In this document: positions 1 through 5,430 of the stretch, in pieces
How positions within the stretch are numbered: position 1 is the first letter of the stretch
Layout of the letters: the number at the start of each line of letters is the position of its first letter
From: DAOTVC01 sp034437215
Lineage (GTDB): Bacteria > Chloroflexota > Anaerolineae > B4-G1 > SLSP01
Direction of reading: 5' to 3'
Assembly: GCA_034437215.1 (NCBI GenBank)
Contig: DAOTVC010000026.1
Location: 1 to 6,134, forward strand
DNA: 6,134 bases
Position numbers and translations under genes: made by a program
Notes under the pieces: generated by a model
What the model saw: only the letters and a program-made list of their open reading frames with translations
Databases searched by the model: none
Told to the model about the DNA's origin: nothing

Positions 1-547
1 GGCGCGGGATGGCTTCCAGCCCCTCGCCCTCCTCGGGGGCGAAGGTCAGCATGCGGATGTGCCCCCCGGCGAGCTCCTGCAGCTGCTGAAAGCGCTCCCA
101 GTTGAAGGGCTCGAACCACTCCGCGGTCGCCATGCCCGGCTCCTCGGGGGAGAGAAAGGGCCCCTCGAGGTGGATACCCAGGCAGCGGGCGCCTGCGGGC
201 GGCGACGCCAATACCTCCGCCATGGCCTCCAGGCCGGCGAAGGTCTCGTCCTTGGGCAGCGTCAACGTGGTGCCGACGAAGCCCGTCACGCCGAACTCGG
301 GCAGCCGGCGGATGACGTCGGCCAGCTCCGGTCCCATGGCGTCGTGGCCCATGGCCCCGTGCATGTGGACGTCGATGAAGCCGGGCACCACGGCCCTGCT
401 CTCGGCGTCGATGATCTCGGCACCTGTGGGGACGTTGACCGTGTCCTCCGAGCCGACGAGGAGGATCTCCCGCCCGTCGATGACTACTGTGCCCGGGGAG
501 ATGATCCTGTTAGGGGTATAGACCACTCCATTCACGATGGCTTTCAC
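1..547 (-). CDS. nagA: N-acetylglucosamine-6-phosphate deacetylase, N-terminal part (cut by window edge)
   Basis: This gene encodes the first 182 residues of an amidohydrolase that removes the acetyl group from GlcNAc-6-phosphate in the cytoplasm, giving glucosamine-6-phosphate and acetate. What shows this: a small N-terminal beta domain (VNGVVYTP, residues 5-12), then VVPGFIDVHMHG (53-64), whose HxH pair (H61, H63) is the family's barrel-strand-1 motif, and GIHLEGPF (124-131), whose glutamate E128 is the usual metal ligand. Full-length NagA is about 380-400 residues, so the later metal-binding histidines and catalytic aspartate lie beyond base 1. The start is GTG at 547-545, chosen because AAGGAG sits 6 nt upstream and the protein begins at the usual place for the family. 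The frame is open to the window edge with no stop, so ORF listings that need a stop codon miss it. It is 240 bp downstream of the PTS operon on the same strand. Identification is firm. Confidence 0.93.
   Translation of the reverse strand, partial: MKAIVNGVVYTPNRIISPGTVVIDGREILLVGSEDTVNVPTGAEIIDAESRAVVPGFIDVHMHGAMGHDAMGPELADVIRRLPEFGVTGFVGTTLTLPKDETFAGLEAMAEVLASPPAGARCLGIHLEGPFLSPEEPGMATAEWFEPFNWERFQQLQELAGGHIRMLTFAPEEGEGLEAIPR
512..527 (-). promoter_or_regulatory. Candidate NagR/DasR-type operator inside the start of nagA
   Basis: AGTGGTCTATACCCCT on the minus strand differs at two positions from the near-palindromic operator known for GntR-family amino-sugar regulators DasR/NagR (about A-S-TGGTCTAGACCA-S-T). 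It lies at codons 7-12 of nagA, about 20 nt inside the gene. The codons (Gly-Val-Val-Tyr-Thr-Pro) are also normal for this part of NagA, so the match may be coincidence, and the EIIC promoter has no comparable site. Confidence 0.3.
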
Positions 548-553
548 GATATG

Positions 554-559
554 CTCCTT
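554..559 (-). promoter_or_regulatory. Ribosome binding site of nagA
   Basis: AAGGAG on the minus strand, 6 nt before GTG. It decides the GTG at 547-545 over the next in-frame GTG codons (codons 5, 8 and 9), which have no such site. Confidence 0.8.
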
Positions 560-596
560 TTTTAGGTATGGAGAAGTGCGAGGTGGGTAGTGAGAA

Positions 597-645
597 GGGA
601 TGGGGGATGAGGGATCAGGGATCAGGGAGGAGGGATCAGGGATCT
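597..645 (+). repeat. Seven tandem heptamers, consensus GGGATCA
   Basis: Seven contiguous 7-nt units occupy 49 bp: GGGATGG, GGGATGA, GGGATCA, GGGATCA, GGGAGGA, GGGATCA and GGGATCT. Each unit starts with GGG followed by four bases, so there are seven evenly spaced G-runs on the plus strand. The copies differ at positions 5-7, as expected of a drifting microsatellite-like array. It lies in the gap upstream of nagA and does not code. Similar 7-bp tandem arrays are known from some bacterial genomes, for instance cyanobacterial STRR sequences, but I cannot assign this one to a named family. Confidence 0.85.
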
Positions 646-677
646 CATAATGACGAGATCTCTACTGATCCTCCTCC
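626..677. repeat. Long imperfect inverted repeat (hairpin) upstream of nagA
   Basis: The left arm 626-639 (GGAGGAGGGATCAG) pairs with the right arm 665-677 (CTGATCCTCCTCC) apart from one unpaired G. Inside it, GATCTC (641-646) pairs with GAGATC (655-660) around an 8-nt loop, with an asymmetric internal bulge (1 nt against 4 nt). The left arm is made from heptamer units. In the nagA-sense transcript this would form a stable structure about 80-130 nt before the start codon. There is no T-run after it on either strand, so it is not a standard intrinsic terminator. Confidence 0.65.
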
Positions 678-787
678 GCTTATTCTCTTATCACTGTAGT
701 TATTGTGTGTCCTGGTACGAGTTTTGCTCCAGATTGCTTTCAAAACGCGACTCCCCTTCGACAGACAGAGCAGGCGGCTGTCGCTCG

Positions 788-1723
788 TCAGCGGCGCAGG
801 GAGGCTGTCATGCGGTGCCAGGTGTGCCGGCGACCCCGTAGGGCGATGGACCAGGCGGTGATGTTCTCGGGGATGGCGATGCCCAGGGTGCCGGCGTCGC
901 CCAGGTGGTGGACGTCGGCGCCCGTCATCTTGCTCATGAGCGCCAGCCTCTCGATGACCGCCACGGAGGCGCCCTCCTGGGAGGTGCCCACCGTGTTCAT
1001 CACCAGGAGCCCCTGCACGTGGGCCGACTCGACGAGGCCACGAACGCCCTCGACGGTCGTACCGGGCACGGTGCCCGGTGCGGGCAGGAGGATGCCTGCG
1101 GCTCCGCCCTCCGCGAAGGTCGTGACGTCCTCCGGGGCGACCACAGGCTCTGCCGCGCCCGCCGCGTGCATCTTGCCCGCGAAGAGCACGACGTCTTCAC
1201 CGACGGCATCGTGGATCTCGCGCAGAGCGCGGGCGATCCCCTCCGGGGTTACGCCGGTGTGCGGGTTGCCGGTGATGACGATGAAGTCGGCCCCCTGGTC
1301 CACCGCCGCCCGGGCGTTCTCCGCCGTCGCCAGACGTCCCGTGGTGGTCACCGCCTCGGGGCGCTCCACAGGCTCCAGATTGAGCCCCACGGGCCGTCCC
1401 GTCCACGCCTTGACCTGGGCCAGAGTCACGCCGCGACCCATCTGCAGGTGTCCGAAGAGGCCCTCCTGCTCCCCGCGCTCCTCGCGGTCGGGAAAGCCCG
1501 TCACTTGCGGATTCGTCACGTCGTAGAAGTTCAGGAGGAGGAGGTCCGCGCCCATGCCCGCCGCCAGCTCGGCGTTCGAGACCTTGTCGAGCAGGGGTGG
1601 GGTGCTCGCCAGCACCTCGGCGGCGACCACGCGCCCCTCGGAGAGGCGGATGCTCTCCACGAGATCGTGCGCGCTCAGCGTCTCGAAGTCCGACGCGTTG
1701 GCGTCCAGCAGCCGTTTGACCAC
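788..1723 (-). CDS. Uncharacterised TIM-barrel-like protein found with PTS genes
   Basis: This 311-residue cytoplasmic protein has no signal peptide or membrane segment. I recognise it as a conserved but uncharacterised family (DUF7916-like, from memory) that databases often label loosely as 'haloacid dehalogenase-like' or 'PEP phosphonomutase-like' and that tends to accompany PTS genes. It has no HAD motifs. What is visible is a repeating strand/helix pattern with glycine-rich strand ends typical of a beta/alpha barrel: LLLLNFYDVTNP (61-72), GLNLEPV (113-119), ITGNPHTGVT (150-159), FAGKMHAAG (181-189), LLPAPGTVPG (212-221), GTSQEG (246-251), HLGDAG (273-278) and RGRRHTWHRM (296-305). The last resembles a phosphate-binding or catalytic tail. 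The start is GTG at 1723-1721 with AGGAGG at 1731-1736, 7 nt away. It begins 2 nt after the oxidoreductase stop, so it is translated from the same mRNA and is the last gene of the tight cluster. A role as aldolase, epimerase or lyase on the sugar phosphate is possible but unproven. Confidence 0.85.
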   Translation of the reverse strand: MVKRLLDANASDFETLSAHDLVESIRLSEGRVVAAEVLASTPPLLDKVSNAELAAGMGADLLLLNFYDVTNPQVTGFPDREERGEQEGLFGHLQMGRGVTLAQVKAWTGRPVGLNLEPVERPEAVTTTGRLATAENARAAVDQGADFIVITGNPHTGVTPEGIARALREIHDAVGEDVVLFAGKMHAAGAAEPVVAPEDVTTFAEGGAAGILLPAPGTVPGTTVEGVRGLVESAHVQGLLVMNTVGTSQEGASVAVIERLALMSKMTGADVHHLGDAGTLGIAIPENITAWSIALRGRRHTWHRMTASLRR

Positions 1724-1725
1724 GG

Positions 1726-2658
1726 CTAGGCCTCCTCCCGGGCGACCATCTCCTCCAAGAGCCGCTGGGTCTTCAGCGCTTCCCAGCCGGAGGTGCGGGG
1801 CTGCCGGCGCGACCGCACGCAGTCGAAGAAGTGCTCGATCTCGGCGGTGAAGCCGCGCGCCTGCAGGGTGGGCTTCCAGGAGCTGGCGTAGGGCTCCCGC
1901 CAGACCTGCTCCCCATCCCCCGTGACCAGACGCAGGCGGTAGAAGGCGTCGACGTAGAGGGAGGCGCCGTCACCGTGGAGGGTGTAGCGCTCCGTCCAGC
2001 CGCCTGCCTGCAGGCTCGTGAGCACCTGACTGTAGCCGCCGCTCGGCAGGGCCGCGGTGCTGAAGGCGCCCACCAGCCGTCCCCCCGACATCTCCGTGAC
2101 CGTGCTCACGACCCTCTCCGTGTCGCCGCAGAAGAAGCGCAACAGGTCGATGATGTGGATGGTGTCGTCGATGTAGTTGCTGAAGAGGTTGGGGTGGGCC
2201 GCGCCGTCGCGGTGCTTCTCCAGCGTGCAGAGCCCGATCTCCCGCTCTCCCCAGAGTTCCCGCGCCTTCTGGTGCAGAGGCGCGTAGCGGCGGTTGAAGC
2301 CCACCATGAGCACCCGCTCCCGCTCGTCGGCAAGCTCGGCCAGGGCTAGGGTCTGGTCGCTCTCCATCGTGGCGGGCTTCTCGGTGAAGACGTCCACCCC
2401 CGCCTCCAGCAGCGTTCGAGCGATCTCGTAGTGGGTCGGTGAGGGGGTGGTTACGAAAGCCGCCTGGGGCTCCCAGCTCAAGAGTTCCTCCAGGTCGGTG
2501 GTGCCGCGGAGCAGCCGGTAACGCTCCTGAACCTCCCGTACCGTCGCCGGGGTGTGGCTGCTGAGCAGCAACTCCACCCCCTCCCACGAGGTCAGCAGCG
2601 GCAGGTAGGCCTTCTCGGCGATCCCGCCCAGACCGATGAGGGCAACGCGCAGCGTCAT
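1726..2658 (-). CDS. Gfo/Idh/MocA-family NAD(P)-dependent oxidoreductase
   Basis: This predicted cytoplasmic sugar or sugar-derivative dehydrogenase has 310 residues, slightly short for a family usually of 320-390. The N-terminal Rossmann fold has the dinucleotide loop GLGGIAEK (9-16). The family EKP motif is FTEKPATM (91-98) with K94 the expected catalytic lysine, followed by VGFNRRYAP (119-127). In the C-terminal alpha/beta domain, DDTIHIIDLLRF (164-175) supplies the H168-x-x-D171 pair that normally completes the active site. The start ATG at 2658-2656 overlaps the phosphatase stop as ATGA, with AAGGAG 7 nt upstream. The frame stays open to 3108, but that extension overlaps the phosphatase gene and is discarded. 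Substrate cannot be read from the sequence; by context it would act on an imported amino sugar or a product of it, for example C3 or C5 oxidation or a redox-assisted cleavage or epimerisation. The family assignment is firm and the substrate is unknown. Confidence 0.92.
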   Translation of the reverse strand: MTLRVALIGLGGIAEKAYLPLLTSWEGVELLLSSHTPATVREVQERYRLLRGTTDLEELLSWEPQAAFVTTPSPTHYEIARTLLEAGVDVFTEKPATMESDQTLALAELADERERVLMVGFNRRYAPLHQKARELWGEREIGLCTLEKHRDGAAHPNLFSNYIDDTIHIIDLLRFFCGDTERVVSTVTEMSGGRLVGAFSTAALPSGGYSQVLTSLQAGGWTERYTLHGDGASLYVDAFYRLRLVTGDGEQVWREPYASSWKPTLQARGFTAEIEHFFDCVRSRRQPRTSGWEALKTQRLLEEMVAREEA

Positions 2659-3338
2659 TTCTTCTCTCCTTTCTCCTGCAGGTTCAGCAGCCACTCCGTC
2701 AGCTCCTCGACGGAACCGGTCACAAAGTCCGGTTCGTAGCCGTCGGCGATCTCGACGTCGGCATCCCAAGTGGTAAGCACGGTGAGGCAGCCTGCTCGCT
2801 CGCCCGCTTCGATGTCGTAGGTGGCGTCGCCCACGTAGACGGCCCGTTCGGGGGCGACGTCCAGCTTCTCGAGGGCGTGACAGAGGGGAGCGGGGTGGGG
2901 CTTGCCCACGTCCGTGTTGTCTCGGGTGACGAAGACCTCCACCCGGGACTCGATGGCGCCGGAAGCCGGGGTGTGGTCGGCGGTAGCCCGCTGCCGGGAG
3001 GTGACCACACCCAGACGGAAGCCCGCCTCGCGCAGCCGCTCCAACATCGTCATGACGCCCGGAAAGGGCTCGGGGATGTCGGACATGCGCTTGCCCCACT
3101 CCACCCAACGCTGCCAGACCTCGTGGGCCTCCTCCTCGGAGACGCCGACCGTCTCGACCGTCTCCAACCCGGGGAGCCCCATCAGCTCCCGGATGTGTTC
3201 CACAGGCGGGGGGTCGTAGCCGAAGTCCTCGAGGGCGGCGGCCAGGGAGCGCCAGTGCTGCTCGAAGCTGTCCAACAGCGTGCCGTCGAGGTCAAAGAGC
3301 ACGGCCTCGACGGCGTCGGTGCTATCCCGGGGTGCCAT
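2655..3338 (-). CDS. HAD-superfamily phosphatase (phosphoglycolate phosphatase-like)
   Basis: This 227-residue soluble hydrolase has all four HAD motifs: I, LFDLDGTLLDS with nucleophile D16 and acid/base D18; II, GVVTSRQ around T113; III, K146 in GKPHP; and IV, VGDATYD with D171 and D175. The roughly 60-80 residues after motif I are helical and fit a type C1 cap, as in Gph, PpaX or beta-phosphoglucomutase relatives. DGT rather than DGV after the nucleophile favours a phosphatase over a mutase. The start ATG directly abuts the EIIA stop codon (TAGATG) and has no clear Shine-Dalgarno site of its own, so translation is probably coupled to EIIA. The end overlaps the next gene by 4 nt. In this operon the likely substrate is a phosphosugar made by the PTS or downstream, either to relieve sugar-phosphate stress or as a pathway step; this is inference, and general housekeeping substrates such as phosphoglycolate or pyrophosphate cannot be excluded. 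Confidence 0.9.
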   Translation of the reverse strand: MAPRDSTDAVEAVLFDLDGTLLDSFEQHWRSLAAALEDFGYDPPPVEHIRELMGLPGLETVETVGVSEEEAHEVWQRWVEWGKRMSDIPEPFPGVMTMLERLREAGFRLGVVTSRQRATADHTPASGAIESRVEVFVTRDNTDVGKPHPAPLCHALEKLDVAPERAVYVGDATYDIEAGERAGCLTVLTTWDADVEIADGYEPDFVTGSVEELTEWLLNLQEKGEKK

Positions 3339-3815
3339 CTACTCGGGCGGGAGGACGGTCAGCAGGACGTCCTTCCCGGCCTCGACGCTCTCTGCCGACG
3401 TCTTCTCGACCTCGTACCCCTCGGGCAGATCGGGCAGGGTGACGGGCGAGATGGTCGCATACTCCGCCTCCCGGATGACCTCCAGGTCGAAGCGGGCCAG
3501 CTTCTGCCCGGCCTCCACCTCGTCGCCCTCCTCGGCGAAGCGTTCGAAACCCTCCCCCTTCATCTCCACCGTATCGATGCCGATGTGTACGAGAACGGCG
3601 ATCTCCTCGTCGACCCTGCCCTTGACGCTGAAGGCATGTCCCGCGCTGTGGAAGACGTCGAGGCTGCCGGCGATGGGGGCAGTGGCGAGATCCCCGGTGG
3701 GCTCCACCGCCAGCCCCTCGCCCATCATTCGCCGGGCGAAAACCTGGTCGGGTACTTCGCCCAGCGGTCGGACGCGCCCGCTGAAGGGGGACAGGATCTC
3801 GATCTTCTTACCCAC
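3339..3815 (-). CDS. PTS EIIA component, glucose family
   Basis: This stand-alone 158-residue EIIA of the glucose superfamily takes phosphate from HPr and passes it to EIIB. It opens with the typical IEILSPFSGRVRPL (5-18). The phospho-acceptor histidine is H77 in VLVHIGIDTVEMKGEGF (74-90), matching H90 of E. coli IIA-Glc; the assisting histidine is H60 in SAGHAFSVK, matching H75. The length is close to E. coli IIA-Glc (169 residues), and the N-terminal extension that anchors that protein to the membrane is lacking. The start is GTG at 3815-3813, inside the end of the EIIB gene (8-nt overlap). Upstream complementarity to 16S rRNA is weak, so translation is likely coupled to EIIB. The next gene starts at the base after its stop. 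In this superfamily EIIA can serve more than one permease, so its targets may not be limited to the neighbouring EIIC/EIIB. Confidence 0.95.
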   Translation of the reverse strand: MGKKIEILSPFSGRVRPLGEVPDQVFARRMMGEGLAVEPTGDLATAPIAGSLDVFHSAGHAFSVKGRVDEEIAVLVHIGIDTVEMKGEGFERFAEEGDEVEAGQKLARFDLEVIREAEYATISPVTLPDLPEGYEVEKTSAESVEAGKDVLLTVLPPE

Positions 3816-4062
3816 GACTCTTCAGGATCCTGTTGATCTCGGTGCCGATGATCTCCGCGTGGGTGCCCACCACAACCTGGACGCCGTTGCCGCGGATGAT
3901 GGGCTGGCCCGTGGCTCCCAGCTGGCGCAGCTTGCGCTTGTCGATCTTGCCGGGATCCTCGAGCGTGCCGCGCAGGCGGGTGATGCACCCCTCGATGTCC
4001 TTGATGTTGTCCGCGCCTCCCAGTGCTTCGATGTAGCCCTCGGCCTTGTCGCGTGCTGCCAT
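3808..4062 (-). CDS. PTS EIIB component, glucose/GlcNAc family
   Basis: This 84-residue free-standing EIIB domain passes phosphate from EIIA to the incoming sugar at EIIC. The active-site cysteine is C26 in DIEGCITRLR (22-31), the signature of glucose-superfamily EIIB. The rest follows the family pattern: short helix GYIEALGG (9-16), then the strands around GVQVVVGTHAEIIG (60-73). It is the size expected for an isolated EIIB domain. The start ATG at 4062-4060 has AGGAGG at 4070-4075, 7 nt away. It lies 114 bp after EIIC, separated by a strong hairpin, and overlaps EIIA by 8 nt. In characterised NagE/NagP-type permeases this domain is fused to the C-terminus of EIIC, so the split layout is a notable variation. 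Confidence 0.95.
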   Translation of the reverse strand: MAARDKAEGYIEALGGADNIKDIEGCITRLRGTLEDPGKIDKRKLRQLGATGQPIIRGNGVQVVVGTHAEIIGTEINRILKSRG

Positions 4063-4069
4063 GGTCTTG

Positions 4070-4075
4070 CCTCCT
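4070..4075 (-). promoter_or_regulatory. Ribosome binding site of the EIIB gene
   Basis: Perfect AGGAGG on the minus strand, 7 nt before ATG. It shows that EIIB is translated independently of EIIC, unlike the downstream coupled genes. Confidence 0.8.
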
Positions 4076-4111
4076 TATTGTAAGTGTAATCCAATGGTCA
4101 ACTCTTAATCG

Positions 4112-4144
4112 GGGAAGGGTAGGGCTCTCGTCCCTACCCTTCCC
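4112..4144 (-). promoter_or_regulatory. Perfect 13-bp intercistronic hairpin between EIIC and EIIB
   Basis: GGGAAGGGTAGGG (4112-4124 on the plus strand) and its exact complement (4132-4144) flank a 7-nt loop (4125-4131). In the operon transcript it forms a very stable stem 32 nt after the EIIC stop and about 49 nt before the EIIB start. The sequence after it, in transcript direction, begins CGATTAAGAG and has no U-run, so a full intrinsic terminator is unlikely. A 3'-end stabiliser or processing site that sets the ratio of EIIC to the downstream proteins is more plausible. Confidence 0.75.
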
Positions 4145-4176
4145 ACCGTTCAGGGGCAGGTTCTATTCGTCAGCGA

Positions 4177-5424
4177 TCAGTCTTCGCGCTGCTCCTCCTC
4201 CAACTCTTCCTGCTCGGCTTCCGCCTCCTCGTACTCCTCCTCCAGCTCCTCCACGGGCTCCGCAAAATCGTCCTCGGGGGCCTCGGCAGGCTCTGCCTTG
4301 CGGACCTCCTCCTGGATCTCCTCGGTGTCCTCCTCGATCTCGGGCTCGCGTCCCGGCGTGGGGATGTCCCGCGCCTTGATGAGGGCCAGGAAGACGAAGT
4401 AGTAGATGGCGGCGAAGGCCAGCCCGATGGGAAGGAGCAGCAGGGGTTGGGTAGCGATGCCAAAGTTGAGCAGATAGTCGATGAGACCCGCCGAGAAGGT
4501 GAAGCCGTGCCGGATGTCCAGGGAGACGGTGATGAAGGCCGAGACGGCGGCCAGCAGGGCGTGAACCACGTAGAGGACGGGTGCTACGAACATGAAGGCG
4601 AACTCGATGGGCTCGGTGACGCCGGTGATCAGCGAGGTCAGGGCGGCGCTGAAGAGCACGCCGCCGGCTGCTTTCTTCTGTCCGGGCTTGGCCGCCATGT
4701 ACATCGCCAGAGCGGCGGCAGGCAGACCGAACATCATGATGGGGAACCAGCCGGTCATGAAGATACCGCCCTCGGCGCCCGCCGTCTCGAAGAAGCGGTT
4801 CAGGTCACCGAACTGGAACCAGACGATGCTGTTGAGGACGTGGTGGAGTCCGAAAGGGATCAGCAGGCGGTTGAAGAAGGCGTGCACGGCAGCGCCGAGG
4901 GCGCCTGCTCCTGTAGCCCACTCACCCAACGCGGTAACCCACTGATCGGGCCAGTACCAGATGTAACCAAAGATAATGCCTCCTACCAGCGCCGCTACGG
5001 CGGTGATGATGGGCACGGAGCGTTTGCCTCCAAAGAAGGCCAGCCACTCCGGGAGCTCTAATGTGTGGAAACGGTCGTATATCACGGCGGCCAAGAGGCC
5101 GATCAGGATGCCGGCCAGCACGCCCATGTTGAGCTCGGTGCCCTCACCATACGCTGCTATGGCAATGTTTTCCATAGTGCTGGTGAAGACCCAATAGCCT
5201 ACGACCCCGGCCAACCCTGCCGTACCTACGTCGGCGGTGAAGCCGACGGCCACCCCGATAGCGAAGAGGAGAGGTAGATTGTCAAAGATGATCCCTCCGG
5301 CCTGCGCCAACCAGGTGATTCCCAGCAGGTCATCCTGGCCGAAGCGGAGCAGTAAGCCTGCTGCGGGTAGGACGGCGATGGGCAGCATCAGCGCCCGTCC
5401 GATCCTCTGCAGTGTAGCAAACAT
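4177..5424 (-). CDS. PTS EIIC permease, N-acetylglucosamine/glucose family, with acidic C-terminal tail
   Basis: This 415-residue inner-membrane permease carries the sugar across while EIIB phosphorylates it. The sequence is typical of the NagE/NagP branch: about ten hydrophobic segments between residues 11 and 350, NLPLLFAIGVAVGF (49-62), GKRSVPIIT (133-141), IPFGLHHVLNSIVWFQFGD (189-207) with the His pair H194/H195, and TGVTEPIEF (268-276), the GITE-type substrate-site motif. The GLHH...WFQFGD stretch is what favours GlcNAc over glucose. After residue 350 a fused EIIB domain would be usual; instead there is a hydrophilic tail in which 31 of the last 56 residues are Asp or Glu. The start ATG at 5424-5422 is chosen for the AGGAGG 6 nt upstream. 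An in-frame extension to 5484 adds 20 residues unlike any EIIC and crosses the promoter. It is the first gene of the PTS cluster, with its own promoter just upstream. Confidence 0.94.
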   Translation of the reverse strand: MFATLQRIGRALMLPIAVLPAAGLLLRFGQDDLLGITWLAQAGGIIFDNLPLLFAIGVAVGFTADVGTAGLAGVVGYWVFTSTMENIAIAAYGEGTELNMGVLAGILIGLLAAVIYDRFHTLELPEWLAFFGGKRSVPIITAVAALVGGIIFGYIWYWPDQWVTALGEWATGAGALGAAVHAFFNRLLIPFGLHHVLNSIVWFQFGDLNRFFETAGAEGGIFMTGWFPIMMFGLPAAALAMYMAAKPGQKKAAGGVLFSAALTSLITGVTEPIEFAFMFVAPVLYVVHALLAAVSAFITVSLDIRHGFTFSAGLIDYLLNFGIATQPLLLLPIGLAFAAIYYFVFLALIKARDIPTPGREPEIEEDTEEIQEEVRKAEPAEAPEDDFAEPVEELEEEYEEAEAEQEELEEEQRED

Positions 5425-5430
5425 GGATAT

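Larger units (their letters stand above)
548..787. other. Non-coding gap between TIM-barrel gene and nagA
   Basis: This 240-bp stretch has no credible gene on either strand and is less GC-rich around 650-760 than its surroundings. It holds the nagA ribosome binding site, a purine-rich (plus strand) tract from about 570 to 645 with a heptamer repeat, a long imperfect hairpin (626-677), and two small inverted repeats: GTTTTG/CAAAAC (721-726 and 741-746) and CGACAG/CTGTCG (759-764 and 778-783). I see no U-tract terminator and no convincing -35/-10 pair for nagA, so whether nagA is read through from upstream or has its own promoter is unresolved. Confidence 0.7.

Noticed and set aside
59..565. 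Plus-strand open frames over the start of nagA
   Set aside because: They are shadows of the nagA frame, which has HxH and HLEGPF motifs and a good ribosome binding site on the minus strand.
626..677. Intrinsic terminator at the end of the PTS operon
   Set aside because: The hairpin is strong, but no run of T follows it on the minus strand; the following bases are C-rich heptamers.
717..745. TTGAAA-N17-TCGTAC as a promoter for nagA
   Set aside because: The -10 matches only two of six consensus bases. No better pair was found in the gap, so no nagA promoter is called.
759..783. CGACAG/CTGTCG as a terminator after the barrel gene
   Set aside because: A 6-bp stem with a 13-nt loop and no U-tract is too weak.
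905..1729. 274-codon open frame on the plus strand
   Set aside because: It is antisense to the barrel gene, rich in Arg, His and Gly with no family pattern, and has no good ribosome binding site.
2659..3108. 150-codon N-terminal extension of the oxidoreductase
   Set aside because: It overlaps the phosphatase gene in another frame and is Arg/Gly-rich nonsense. The Rossmann fold begins at the ATG at 2658 with its own AAGGAG site.
2877..3836. 319-codon open frame on the plus strand
   Set aside because: It is antisense to the EIIA and phosphatase genes, both with clear family motifs. GC-rich coding DNA commonly leaves long antisense open frames, and the translation has no recognisable domain.
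4076..4103. TTGACC-N16-AATAAG as a promoter for EIIB
   Set aside because: The -10 would abut the Shine-Dalgarno site, placing the start point at or after it and leaving no usable leader. It is more likely chance in an AT-richer gap.
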